A stretch of DNA of 15,563 bases from Allomyces macrogynus ATCC 38327 (taxonomy: Eukaryota > Blastocladiomycota > Blastocladiomycetes > Blastocladiales > Blastocladiaceae). The notes under the pieces were generated by a model. The model was not told where the DNA came from. It did no database searches and was given only the letters and a program-made list of their open reading frames with translations. A program made the position numbers and the translations under genes. Below, piece by piece: positions 1-9,413 of this stretch. The DNA is taken from assembly GCA_000151295.1 (NCBI GenBank), contig GG745331.1:1000009-1015571 (forward strand), in the 5' to 3' direction. How positions within the stretch are numbered: position 1 is the stretch's first letter; every line of letters begins with the position of its first letter.

Positions 1-2007
1 GGTGCTGGCGCCGGTGGCGCGATCGTCGGTGGCATCGCATTCGCCGCTGCGGGGCTCGTGATCCCCTTCGCGACAGTCGTCGACAAATGCGTCCCGCCCT
101 GCGGCTCCGTAGCCAAATAATCCGCGCCCAAAGTCGGCGCGGCCCCGGCAGTCCACCACGCGGGCACCCCTGAGTCGGTCTCGATCCCGGACATGCGTTT
201 CGCGGACCGCCGTGCGAGTTGCAGTGGGTCGGCGGGGGACGCGGTCGCGGCGTGCGTGGCGGCCGGGAATCCGAGGTCCACGGCAAACAAGTGGAACAGG
301 AGCGTGTCGAGAATCAGGAGGAGTAAGTGCGATGTCCGGAACGACGACGCGGCGTGCTTCAGCGTATGGCTCGCGAGCACGCGCTCGATCCCGGCGCCGT
401 CGCGCGCGCCGAGGAACGCGGAGATGGCTTTCACGGCGCGGCGCTGGGCGCGGGCGATGGCCGTCGCGGAGGATGCCGCAACAGCGTGTGGTGGCGGCGC
501 GGGCGCCGCGTCCGACGCGGTCGTCAGGGGCGCAAACGTTGCCGCCGCCGCATCCTTGACAATCTGCGTGACCGCGCGGATCGCCGGTGCGACCGTGCGC
601 GGCGTGACTCCGTGCGTCGCCGCGACTTGCAGGTACGAATCGATAAACGCGCCGCCCGCCCAGCGTAACGGCGGGCGCACCCACAAGTGCCAGAGGACAG
701 CAATCCACCGCGTCGCCGGATTCGAGCCGAGTTCAAACATGGCGTCGAGTGCGCGCGTCCACGGTACGTCGAGCTGGTAGTACCGCCGCCCACTGCCGCG
801 GCGGCGGCGCAGGTGCCGTCGTGCGGCGGTCGTTGCGGAGCCGGCGGCGGTGTGTTGCCGGTAGAGGTGGATCGCGGTCGCCCAGACGAGTCGCGCTTGG
901 GACAGGGTGTGCCGCGCGACGGTGTGCAGCCGGTGCCACCAGAGCCGGAGGTTGGGGAGCGGCGAGATGGTGCTGGGCGTTGATGAAAGCGAGAACGATG
1001 TAGTGGGGGTGGGGGAGGACGGTTTCTGCGACGATTCTGTGCTTGGCTCCAGCTTCACGTTAATGAACAGATATATCAGTGTCAAACGTTGAGAATCGAC
1101 ACGATCGTGCACAACAACCACGTACCATGTTCGCAATCAGAGTAAACAAGTAGACCGGGTCGCTGAACCGGTCGAGCAGCGACCGCACAATCATGAGCAC
1201 AATCTCGCGCACGAGCACGCGCTCAGCGGGCGCGCTCGCACTCGCGAGCGGCAACAGACTCTGCACAATCTGGCCCACGGCCATGCGCAGGTACTCGTCG
1301 TAGTGCGGCAGCGTAAACTGGTCGCTCATCCCCGGCACGCGTTCCGCGACCATGGCCACGTGCGGAACGAGCGAATGGTAAACGAGGTCGACCGTCGTCA
1401 AATGCACCGTCCGCACTGGCGGTTCCAAGACTTGCGATGCCGCCACTCCGGGCGTCGGTGGCGGTGATGCCGCCCCCATGACGTGGATCGACGGCGCCGG
1501 CGACGGCCTAAGCGATGCCGATCCGGCGCGCGGCAATGCCGGCGGACCGCTAGTTGCGGGGGTGGCGCGCGCGATCGCGGCGGCTGCGCCAGCATGCAGC
1601 GAGTGCGTCGAGGAGCGGCGCGAGTCGGCAGGCACGGACGCCCTGGAACTCGGCGTGTCCGCAACAGTGGCGCCGAGCAGATTAGCGACCAGGGACTCGC
1701 GCGCCGCGGCAAGCGCCTGCCAGTGCTGCGTGACGAGGTAGGGCACGTCGGCGAGCAGGACCATGGGCCAGTCGACGGCGAGCAGGCGCGACTCGAGACT
1801 GCGGGCCACTTGGGCCAGCGCGACCATGATCTCGCGCTGCAGGTCCCGGTTCGCCGTGAGTTTCGAGTACCACGGCTTGGAAATGAACGCGTCGACAATG
1901 GCCAGCGCGAGCAGCCGCAATTCGCGGTCAATGTCCGGGAACCGACTGAAGGCGGGGAGGTCGTGGTGCGCGCCGGGCGCGAGCGTGGCCGAGGTACTTG
2001 CTGCCAT
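1..2007 (-). CDS. PXA-domain (PX-associated) protein, fungal Pxa1-like; 3' end beyond window
   Basis: Start ATG at 2007-2005 in a good context (CACCATGG). Exon 1 is 2007-1126 (294 codons, ending FTLIANM). A 73-nt intron, 1125-1053 (GTACGT...GTGAAG, phase 0, first AG after the donor), leads into exon 2, 1052 to the left edge, which stays open for 350 codons and has no stop in the window. Residues about 15-110 and 200-294 are the two halves of a PXA domain: WYSKL, a DVPYLVTQHW segment, then LPHYDEYLR, IVQSLLP, and LVREIVL...FSDPVYLFTLIANM. A Ser/Pro/Ala-rich disordered insert of about 85 residues separates them. Exon 2 has a Ser/Thr/Pro linker, then helical segments (VPWTRALDAMFELG, WLH-type Trp-rich stretch, IDSYLQVA, SHLLLLILDTLLFHLF) matching the layout of fungal Pxa1 proteins. 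PXA proteins act at endosomal/vacuolar or ER membranes, often with sorting nexins; here no PX or RGS domain is visible. Family confident; the role is inference. Confidence 0.85.
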
Positions 2008-2772
2008 GGTGCCGGTCGTGGTCGATCAGGGGGTGTTCGCGAGCAATGGGGTCGTTGGACCTTGACCAGCGTCCAAGGCACGCGGGAGGGAAGTTCGCGA
2101 AGTGATCTCGCGTGAGTGCGAACGTGCACCAGAGCAATGTACGGCGACTTGGTCGAGTTGGTGGTGTTGGTGTTGCCGAAAGGGGGACTTGACGGGAGAA
2201 GGGGCGTCGTGATGGATTGTAAGTGCAGGCAAGGTTGGGTCAAGCTCGCAGCAGTAGCAGGCGCAAACAGGCGCGTCGTCGTCGTCGTCAGCGTGAATGC
2301 AGGAAGTTATGCGGGCTCTCGCGTGCGCCATGGCCGCGGCGATTGAAGGATTTTTTTAAGCGTGCAGGCGATGGCAGGGCCAGGCGCGCTTGTTCATGGT
2401 TGGAGAAGAGGGGTGCGCAGGTGAAAGTCGGCGAAAGTTACTCGTTCGCGGCCGGCGTACAAGCAAAGCGATGCGCGCACTTTGTGCTGTGTCGCGGTCA
2501 CCTGATGCACGCCGGCCCACGGTTCGATCCTTGGCGCGAGCAGTCTCAATTAGGGCGACCCATGGAACGACAAGATGATTTCAAATTTGACCTTCTCGGA
2601 AATGGGACATCGGCACCACCGACAGATCAACAAACACGTCCACCCGCTCTTGGACCGGATCGCGACCGGGCCTCTCCACTCAAACGACTCTCGTGCGCGC
2701 ACCGATGGGCGACGCGAACACGAACAGCGGCGCTCCACACGCGCGCCTCTCGCTCACGACCACGCCGGCCGC
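2008..2772. other. Intergenic: PXA 5' leader/promoter and NmrA 3' flank
   Basis: No convincing gene on either strand. The left third (2008 to about 2340) is the upstream region of the PXA gene; read on the minus strand it is pyrimidine- and CA-rich with ACACCAACACCACCAA-type leader sequence and a short GAC/GTC trinucleotide run near 2275-2292. The right part lies just beyond the NmrA stop codon and includes a T7 run at 2351-2357. Short open frames here are Arg-rich, overlap in several frames, and show no domain. Confidence 0.5.
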
Positions 2773-4033
2773 TCAGGCCGCCATGGGCTGCTGCTCGGCC
2801 ATGGCCTTGAACTTGTCCATGTCGCGCGTGATCACCTCCTCGAGCGACGGGTGCTTGATGTCGAGCACCTTCTCCATGTCGTTCGACACAAAGTTCATCT
2901 TGCCTTGCTGAATCAGGTCGTACTGGTCGAGTAGCGCGCCAATCTCCGCATCCGACATGGCCGGCGACTGCTTGAGCAGCGCCTTGGCCTCGTCGCGGGT
3001 CACGTTCTTGAACTGCACGTTGGTTTTCATGGCCTTGGCGAGCGTCGCGGCCATGCCCGCAGCCGACATCGACTCGGTGCCTGTGAACGTGAGCGTCTGC
3101 CCGCGGAACGTGGCGCGCATCGGCGACTCAACCAGCATGATCATCATAGCCTTGCCGAGCGTCTCGGCATCGAGCGGCGCCCACTTGCCGTCGCCCGTCG
3201 GCGCGGGGAGGCAGTGGTCGTGCACGATCTGCTTGGCGTAGGTGAGCACGTTCTGCGCGTAGAACCCGGCGCGCACAATGGCCTTGTTGTCAATCGACGA
3301 CGCGTTGTTGAAGGCTTTTTCCAGGTCGCAGAACTTGCACAGCGACGGGTGGTTGGCCGCGTCGTTGCAGCCGGCCCACGACAACAGCACCGCGTTCTTA
3401 ACACCGGCCTCGGTCGCGGCCTGCAGCCACTGGTTGGCAATCTCAAACTTGTCGGCGGTCGTGGGTGGGACCAGCGCGAGCATGTTGGTGTCGCGCAGGC
3501 ACTCAGTAAGCGACTTGCTGTCCTTGGGGTCGCCTAGATGGTAGGAAGAGCATATCAGTTGGTGTATCACCGTCGAGAAGAGCCACCGCACGTGTCGGAG
3601 AAGCTCAAAACATACACTCCATGATTTTGACGATCGACGCCTGCCGCAGCGTCGACATGATTTGCTGCGGCATCTTCGACTTGTCCTGCGCGCACACGAG
3701 CACCTCGAGCCCGGCGCGCTGCGGCGCCAGTTCGGCCAAGTACTTGGCGATCATGCCGCTCGTCATCGCTATACACCGACAGGATCGCGTCGCGTCAGTC
3801 GCGGCCGTTCAAATCGCCCACAGCACTCGGGCACCTCGCCGCCGTCGACTCACCCCTCCCCCCCCCCCATCGGCGCCAGCTCGGAGACGACCCAAACGCT
3901 GTTTCGCCGGCCGGCCCAACCGCGTGCTGATGCCGGAGTGCCGGAAAACGGCGCAAAAAAGGAGGAGAAACGCGCGCGTCGCGCGACACGTACTCTCGCC
4001 CGACGTGATAACAATCTTGCCCGTCGATGACAT
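2773..4033 (-). CDS. NmrA-like NAD(P)-binding Rossmann-fold protein (atypical SDR), three exons
   Basis: Exons are 4033-3994, 3768-3616 and 3533-2773 (stop TGA 2775-2773). Introns are 3993-3769 (225 nt, GTACGT...TATAG, phase 1) and 3615-3534 (82 nt, GTATGT...TCTAG, phase 1), both with CTGAC/CTGAT branch sites. The product is 317 residues, normal for the family. The first strand and loop read KIVITSGETMTSGMIAKYLA, followed by LEVLVCAQD, DPKDSKSLTECL, NMLALVPP, AATEAGVKNAVLLSWAG, IVRAGFYAQNVL, and a C-terminal part with LTFTGTES and SAAGMAATLAKAM, all typical of NmrA-family proteins (redox sensors and epimerase-like regulators, usually cytosolic). The usual GxxGxxG loop is replaced by SGETMTSG, so tight NADP binding is uncertain. 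The frame stays open upstream to an ATG at 4243, adding a 70-residue Arg/Ala/Ser-rich stretch that could be a targeting peptide, but the CCACCACC leader directly before 4033 favours the inner start. Enzyme activity cannot be assigned. Confidence 0.9.
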
Positions 4034-4063
4034 GGTGGTGGTTGGATTGGTGGTGGGTGGTGG
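4034..4063 (-). promoter_or_regulatory. CCA-repeat 5' leader immediately before NmrA start
   Basis: On the minus strand the 30 nt before the ATG consist almost entirely of CCA-type repeats and end ACCACC-ATGTC. A very similar leader precedes the LAPTM-like gene start at 13990. This supports choosing 4033 as the start and suggests a shared style of unstructured, A/C-rich leader. The regulatory role is inference. Confidence 0.3.
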
Positions 4064-4336
4064 TCGGCGAAGCGGTACAGCAGGCGCGCGGTTGCTTGGT
4101 ACTTGCCGAGGAGAAGGGAGCGCGAGCTCGCGCCGCCCGGTTTTGATGGAGACCGTGCGAGCGACCTGTGGGGCCGCGACGCGCGCATGCGCCCCATGCG
4201 CTCGCTCGGCGCTGGCGGCCGCGCGGTGCACAAGTTTGGCCACGTCCGAGGCGTCCGGCGCGTGGTGGTCGTGTGCGGTGCGCGCGAAGAGTGCCCCCGC
4301 CGAGATGGCCCGCCCTTGCGCGCTTCCGAGACATGA
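4064..4336. other. NmrA upstream region
   Basis: GC-rich sequence with overlapping open frames in several phases, as expected from GC content alone. On the minus strand one frame is continuous with the NmrA first exon (from an ATG at 4243). No TATA box or other element was recognised. I see no independent gene. Confidence 0.35.
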
Positions 4337-4735
4337 TCAGCAAATGGTCCCTGTTTGCGGCGCGTCCACCGATCCACTGGTCACCACTTGCGGCGCTGAC
4401 CACGATCTCAGCAACAAATTGAAGACTCCCTGCTTCTCACGCGCGACACGAGCGATGTCTTGCTCGAATTGCGGCTCGGGCCGGCAGTGGTGGCACGGGC
4501 TAAGCCGGAACCTGCCACCAACCGAGCTGTGCGGCTGCCATCCGTCCGTCCGCTGCACCAACTGCGAACAGTCGCTCACGTTGGTGGCCTTTACAACCAA
4601 TCGAGGGCATGAGCGGCGTGGCCGTTGGCGCACGGCCTTTTTCCGGCCGGTCTTCGCGACCAGCGCGACCCGCGGCTCGCAAAGTGCAATGCGCGAGAAC
4701 GGCAGGCCGACGAGAGACATGAGACAATCCATCAC
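4337..4735 (-). CDS. Unrecognised orphan reading frame, 132 residues (doubtful)
   Basis: ATG at 4735-4733, stop TGA at 4339-4337, no intron needed. I recognise no domain. The product is basic at the start (KTGRKKAVRQRPRR), has one C-x-x-C pair (PCHHC) and a helix-like stretch QFEQDIARVAREKQG. In its favour, the third codon position is mostly G or C, as in the confident genes here, and more so than in the overlapping plus-strand frames. Against it, GC-rich DNA readily gives open frames of this size, and the start lies right at the edge of the AT-rich island. It could be a truncated gene, an exon of something larger, or noise. Confidence 0.2.
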   Translation of the reverse strand: MMDCLMSLVGLPFSRIALCEPRVALVAKTGRKKAVRQRPRRSCPRLVVKATNVSDCSQLVQRTDGWQPHSSVGGRFRLSPCHHCRPEPQFEQDIARVAREKQGVFNLLLRSWSAPQVVTSGSVDAPQTGTIC

Positions 4736-4872
4736 CTGACCGCGTCAACTCCCAACGGGCTTCGACCTTTGCGCACTGAGCTGTTTCACCCAGCTCTGCC
4801 AACAGACATTTTGACATTTTGGAAGTATGAAAAGTGTCTGATGATGCAAATCCAAGTTTTGAGCGGTCTGAT

Positions 4873-4895
4873 TTGGGATTTAATTTGAATCCCAA
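4873..4895. repeat. Perfect 8-bp inverted repeat (hairpin), 7-nt loop
   Basis: TTGGGATT at 4873-4880 and AATCCCAA at 4888-4895 pair perfectly around a 7-nt AT-rich loop. On the minus strand it loosely resembles the T-arm-like motifs further right. No function is known. Confidence 0.6.
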
Positions 4896-4985
4896 CCATG
4901 CTGCAATCGCCCTTCTCCACCACAAGGAAGGAAGAGACAAGGCAGGTATGATTGACAGAAACAAAAGCACTTTTTCTAACACAGT

Positions 4986-5003
4986 CTGGCACTTGAACCC
5001 AAG
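4986..5003 (-). repeat. tRNA T-arm/B-box-like motif, copy 1
   Basis: On the minus strand this reads CTTGGGTTCAAGTGCCAG: a 7-nt TTCAAGT loop between arms that pair at four of five positions (one mismatch next to the loop). Flanks cannot be folded into a full tRNA cloverleaf. It shares the core TYGAACCCARG (plus-strand reading) with copies 2 and 3. Confidence 0.4.
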
Positions 5004-5390
5004 ACAGAGCTAGAATTGGTATGGATGCATGACCTGTTCACAGTATATTATTTCTCCTCACTGCCGATCCTTGTTGAAAGTCACGAGTACGCCAGGAATC
5101 TGCCAGTTTCATTTCTCCAGAATGTAGTGTTCCAACCCCTTGAGCAAGTGTGAGCAAAAATGGCACAAGCCACATCACACATCCTCCAACCACATCTTCA
5201 ATGGCCCACTCACCACCCAACTGCGGCCACGACCTCACCAGGCTACGCATGCGCCCTAACAGCAAACAGTGGCGCAAATGCCTGCTCAAAGTGCTGCTCT
5301 CCAGCTTTGATCCAAAGAAAAATATGCAAGCACACTGAGGTAGCTTCTCATGCAACATCATGCTATGTGCTGGGTGGGACTGTATTCCCT

Positions 5391-5405
5391 GTCCCTCCCA
5401 GGGAC
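5391..5405. repeat. Perfect 6-bp inverted repeat, 3-nt loop
   Basis: GTCCCT, CCC loop, AGGGAC. A short hairpin inside the AT-richer island. No function is inferred. Confidence 0.5.
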
Positions 5406-5539
5406 GACTCAGCGATGTTTGTGTCACGTTCTTAAGAAGGAGGAAAGGGACTGGAGTGGTGGTTCAAAAAAGGGGGGAGAATCAGCTGGAAGCCCAGTCA
5501 CTCATGTATTAATGCCAATAGCACAAAATGAGACATGAC

Positions 5540-5557
5540 TCAGGATTCGAACCCAAG
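5540..5557 (-). repeat. tRNA T-arm/B-box-like motif, copy 2
   Basis: On the minus strand this reads CTTGGGTTCGAATCCTGA. It contains an exact Pol III B-box core GGTTCGAATCC, and the five arm positions pair if G-T wobbles are allowed. A matching acceptor strand, D-arm and anticodon arm are not found at tRNA spacing. A GGTAGC-NNTCC sequence lies upstream on the minus strand, as it does for copy 3. Confidence 0.45.
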
Positions 5558-5838
5558 AGATAAATCGATTGTTCAGCCAAACAGAAACTCGAGATGCTCA
5601 GGATGCTACCCAGGTCTGGTGAAACGGTTGCTGAGATGATCATAACCAACTGCCACCATGCTCTTGCAAAGACCAGACCTTTCCTTCTCTCTCCCATTTG
5701 CAGACCAAAGGTCAGTCGACCCACAAACGAATCGACAAGGCGAGGAAAACCGCCAGTTTCATGCCAAAAGAGGTTTACCTATAGAAAATTCGGATTCTTC
5801 ACTGGTGATGGGTATCAATACCACCGAGTGAAATGTGA

Positions 5839-5855
5839 CTGGGTTTTGAACCCAG
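5839..5855 (-). repeat. tRNA T-arm/B-box-like motif, copy 3
   Basis: On the minus strand CTGGG-TTCAAAA-CCCAG forms a perfect 5-bp stem with a 7-nt TTCAAAA loop, the geometry of a tRNA T-arm. The rest of a tRNA is not recognisable. Confidence 0.45.
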
Positions 5856-6151
5856 GCCCATACATCCAGATCAAGAACGGCTTCACGAAGATGTTCTCAA
5901 CAACAGGTGTGGTGGAAGGCTACCAGCCAGCTGTGCTGCAATTGGGTCCCTGCTCACCCTCCCATCGAAACCAATTGTGAGTTTCACAAGCAAGTTGACA
6001 CGACGAAGAAACCGTCACGTTCATTTCTCCAAAACCAAATGCTCAGACCGCAATGAGCCGTCCGAGTGCGACATGCCGTGTGCAAATAAAACAAGGCAAT
6101 GCCAAACCAAACCAAAAAACATCCCTCCATCGTATCTCCACCTCCACCTCT

Positions 6152-9100
6152 TCACTCAGCCGCGACCGCGGCCTCGCCAATCCGCGCATGCGCCCAGGCA
6201 ACGACCTGCGGCGCGTACGCCTCGCGCCACTTGGCGGCCGCTGTCGCGCTCTCAAGCCCCTTGGTGATCGCCTGCTGGAACATGGGCGTCAAGTCCTTGG
6301 CGACAGTTGCAATCCGGTCGCGCGCGGCCGACGAGTAAGCATTGGCCGCAATCACTTCCCAGAACCCGGCCGCCGACGAGAAGGCGCCACCTTGCCCGAC
6401 CTGGTCGAGGAACGTGGTCCAGTGCTCGAGGACGTAGTCGAGCACGAGCGTCGACGACACGGCCGAGTTGCCCGTTTGCGACAGGGACGACGGCTTGTCC
6501 TGGCCACGAACCACGGGGGAGAGCGCGAGCGCCGTCGACCGGGTCACGAGGTGCGGCGCCTGCGCGGTCGAGAGCGCCGTCATGAATACGAGCGCGTCGC
6601 CAATGAGCTTGGCGGCACGGAACCGCGCTTCGACGGCAAGGTACTCGTTGTCGCCGCCCGTGCGCACGGCCGTCTTCACGACCACGGGGACCAAGGCCGG
6701 CGCGATCTTGAGTTTCTTGGTGATCACGTCGAGACCAGCGTCAACGGGCACGTGCTTCTCCATCTTCTTGAACAGCGACTGGGCCATGGCAATCGTGGGC
6801 TCATGGCCAATCGACGACGCGAACCCGAGGAGCTCGGTGCGCAGCAGCGCGCGGACATGCCACGTGCGCTCGTCCTCGTTGGTCTCAGTCCATCCAATGC
6901 GCTCAACGGCCGCGTCCAGCAGTCGCGTCACTACTTGGCGATACGCGACGAGCTCCGGGTCGAGCCGGATCAGCCCGTGGATGCCGCTGAGACGCGACAT
7001 GGCCGCGCCCCAGACCGGGTATGTCTCCTCGGCAGCGAGGAACTGGAACAAGTTAAGCGCCGCAGCCAACGTCTCGGTGCGGCCGGCAACGACAGCAGCC
7101 AGCGAGTCCTCGATCAGACCCGCGCGATCAAGCGGGGCCAGGAACGCCGGGTCCTGCACGAGCCACTCGGCAGCCGTCTCCGTCATGGCCTCGGGGATCG
7201 CGAACCGGTAGAGGCCGTACTGCCCGAGGTTGGGCTTGATGACGCGGTGCTCCTTTTTGGCGAGCGGCGCGAGAGCGGCACCCTCGAGCGCAACAATCGT
7301 CTCGGCCTCCGTCAGGAGAACCGTGTGCTCGTGGCCGAGCGGCTCGGGCGTGCCTGTACGGTTCGAGTAGACGGCAAACGAGAACGGGATCTGCCAGTTA
7401 ACGTGCTCCTTGGGCTTGTCGGCGCCGTAGTTGAGGAACCGCTCCTGTGAGAGCTTCAAGTGCGTCGCGTTGACCTGCTCGACGGTCACGATCGGGTACC
7501 CCGGCTCGTGAATCCACGCGGCAACGAGCGCGTTCACGTCAATTTCGGGCGTCGACAGCGCCGTCCAGAGATCCTTGGACTCGGCATTGCCGTAGGCGTG
7601 CGCGCGCAGGTACTTGGTCACGCCCGCAAAGAACGAGTGGCCGTTCGACTCGAGGTGGTGCTGCACCATGCGCAGAATCGACCCGCCCTTGGCGTAGGAA
7701 ATGGCATCAAAGAGCGTCTCGATCTCGGCCGGGTCAGCGACGTTGGCGTGGATCGGGTGCGTGTGCACCGACGCGTCGGCGAGCTGCGCGCGGACCTGCT
7801 CGCTGCGGTAGAACTGGGCGTCGAGCTCGAACGTGGGCTCGGTCGCGTTGGCGCCGAGGAATTCCTGGTGATTTGATGTCAGGAGAGCGTTAGTTGCAAC
7901 ACTCGAGGAGAGCAAAGTCAAGCACGCAGCGCACCATGAACGTGGCAAAGCCCTCGTTGAGCCACAGGTCGTCCCACCCTATTGAAATGAGTTCGAGTGA
8001 GCGAACTGACGTTTAAAGTATAGCCAAAAGCGACTTCTCGGCACGTACACTTCATGGTGACCAGGTTACCGAACCACTGGTGGGCGAGCTCGTGGGCAAT
8101 GACGGTCGCGACGCGCTGGCGGTTGTTGGGCGCCGACGACGGGCCAATGAGCAGCGCCGTGTCGCGGTACGTGACGAGGCCCCTGAAGCGCGACTTGGCG
8201 TTAGTTTTCAAGCTTAGCTGCAAGAGAATCAGCGGTCTGCAACTTACCAATTCTCCATGGCGCCAGCGGCAAAGTCAGGCACAGCAATTAGGTCGAGTTT
8301 CGGGAGCGGGTACTCAATCTGGAGCAGCTCCTCGTAAAAATCGAGAATCTCCGCAGCCGCCTTGGCCGCGTAGGTGCCCATCTTGGCCTGGCCCGGCTGC
8401 GTCCAAACGGCGACCGAGACGCCGCGCTTGGTCGTCGCACCCGTCGGCTCAAAGTCAGAGACAATGAAGGCAATCAGATATGTCGACATTTTCGGCGTCG
8501 GCGCAAACTTGTACGACTTGGCGCGCGGGTTCTTGGTGAAGTCCTGGTCCTCGTTCGGGATCGACATGTCGGTTTCGACCAGCTTCATGTTCGACAGCGC
8601 GTGGAACTGCGGCTGCGTGTGCATGGTGATCGCAAACGTGGCCTTGTGGTCTGGTTGGTCAAAGCACGGGAAGGCGCGGCGCGCGTCGGTCGGCTCAAAC
8701 TGCGTCGTCGCGAGCCATTTGGCGTCACCAGTCTCCGGGTCCGCGTACTTGGCAAGGTAGTACCCACGCAGGTCTCGCGTGAGCGTGCCGGCGTAGGGCA
8801 CGCGCAGCAGGTACGTGTCCGCGGGCGCGAGCGTCTCCGGGAAGACAAAGACGTGGTACTGCTTGCCCGTGTGGATCTCGTGCCGGATCGGCGCGAGCGC
8901 CGGCTGGTCGGCCTTGGTCGAGTCGGCAATTGTCACGTCGGTCAGGTTCAGGTCGACGGCGTGGACAACGACAAAGTCGGTCGCCTGCGTCACGTTGAGG
9001 CGGATCACAACGTGGCCCTCAAACGTCGAGTTGAACTCGCCGTCAATCAGCGTGGCAAAGTCGAGGTCGTAGTGGATCGGGCGAATGAACTCGGGCAATT

Positions 9101-9413
9101 TGACCTGGTCCCACTTGCCGCCGTGTGCGCCCGGCGGGATCGTGATGGGTGCGCCCGGATGCGTGGGCGTGGTGCCGGGCGCGCCTGTGTGCGGGCGCAC
9201 GGCGAGCAGAATGGCCAGCGTGACGATAATCACGACCGAGAGCACGACGAGGAGCGGGATAAAGAGCACGTTGACAATGTGCATGGTCGTGTCGCGGATG
9301 CGCTCCCAGCGCGTGGGCGGGGCGAGGTCGTCATGGTTGTGGTCGACGGCGCCGTCCTCGACGTCGCGGTCGGGCACCGAGCGGTAGTCGCCGTAGGTCG
9401 CGGGCGTGCTCAT
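6152..9413 (-). CDS. Type II membrane M1-family zinc aminopeptidase (aminopeptidase N / ERAP-like), four exons
   Basis: Exons are 9413-8248, 8182-8049, 7978-7935 and 7864-6152 (stop TGA 6154-6152). Introns are 8247-8183 (65 nt, phase 2), 8048-7979 (70 nt, phase 1) and 7934-7865 (70 nt, phase 0, CTAAC branch site). The product is 1018 residues, the full family length. In order: an acidic cytosolic tail of about 45 residues; a single membrane helix at about 46-72; a Pro/Thr/Gly stalk; the N-terminal beta domain; the GAMEN exopeptidase motif at 384-388; the zinc site H419-ELA-H423 with the third ligand E442 eighteen residues on ([10 protein letters not shown]); the catalytic Tyr505 in ISYAKGG; and an ERAP1-like helical C-terminal domain. 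Several N-x-S/T sites lie after the anchor (for example FNSTF, LNVTQ, LNLTD, SNRTG), fitting a lumenal or extracellular catalytic part. It should remove N-terminal residues from peptides; substrate choice cannot be read. Every splice junction restores conserved motifs (ENW-GLVTY, MK-WWDDLW, FM-EFLG). Confidence 0.97.

Larger units (their letters stand above)
4736..6151. other. AT-richer gene-free island, possible repeat/transposon relic
   Basis: Base composition changes visibly near 4740-4800 and returns to GC-rich near 6150. No frame in it resembles a known protein; the longest (129 residues at 5427-5038 minus and 128 residues at 5594-5980 plus) lack domains. The island holds three tRNA T-arm-like motifs in one orientation, perfect hairpins at 4873-4895 and 5391-5405, and short internal direct repeats: an 11-mer at 5102-5112 and 5752-5762, and a 12-mer at 5108-5119 and 6020-6031. 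I found no terminal inverted repeats, LTRs or target-site duplications by eye. Its right end also serves as the 3' flank of the aminopeptidase gene. Confidence 0.45.

Noticed and set aside
1..120. Plus-strand C-terminal peptide, Gly/Ala/Val-rich like a membrane helix, ending in TAA
   Set aside because: It is antisense to the PXA exon, whose frame continues to the edge with matching family segments; 39 codons without a stop are expected by chance in this GC content.
2519..2534. GGTTCGATCC, a B-box-like match on the plus strand
   Set aside because: The arms around the loop do not pair and no acceptor or D-arm fits at tRNA spacing.
3858..3868. Run of 11 C
   Set aside because: A homopolymer inside the NmrA intron 1; may be a sequencing length uncertainty but does not affect the coding frame.
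4409..4612. Plus-strand helix-like stretch of 67 codons preceded by a CTCAG acceptor-like site
   Set aside because: Its third positions are less GC-rich than the overlapping minus frame, and no partner exon or homology was found.
3621..4739. Plus-strand open frame of 372 residues, including a C-x-x-C ... C-x-x-C pattern (4461-4565) reminiscent of a GATA-type finger
   Set aside because: It runs antisense through NmrA exon 2 and intron 1. The Cys spacing and the WRRGP-LCNACG signature of GATA fingers are not met.
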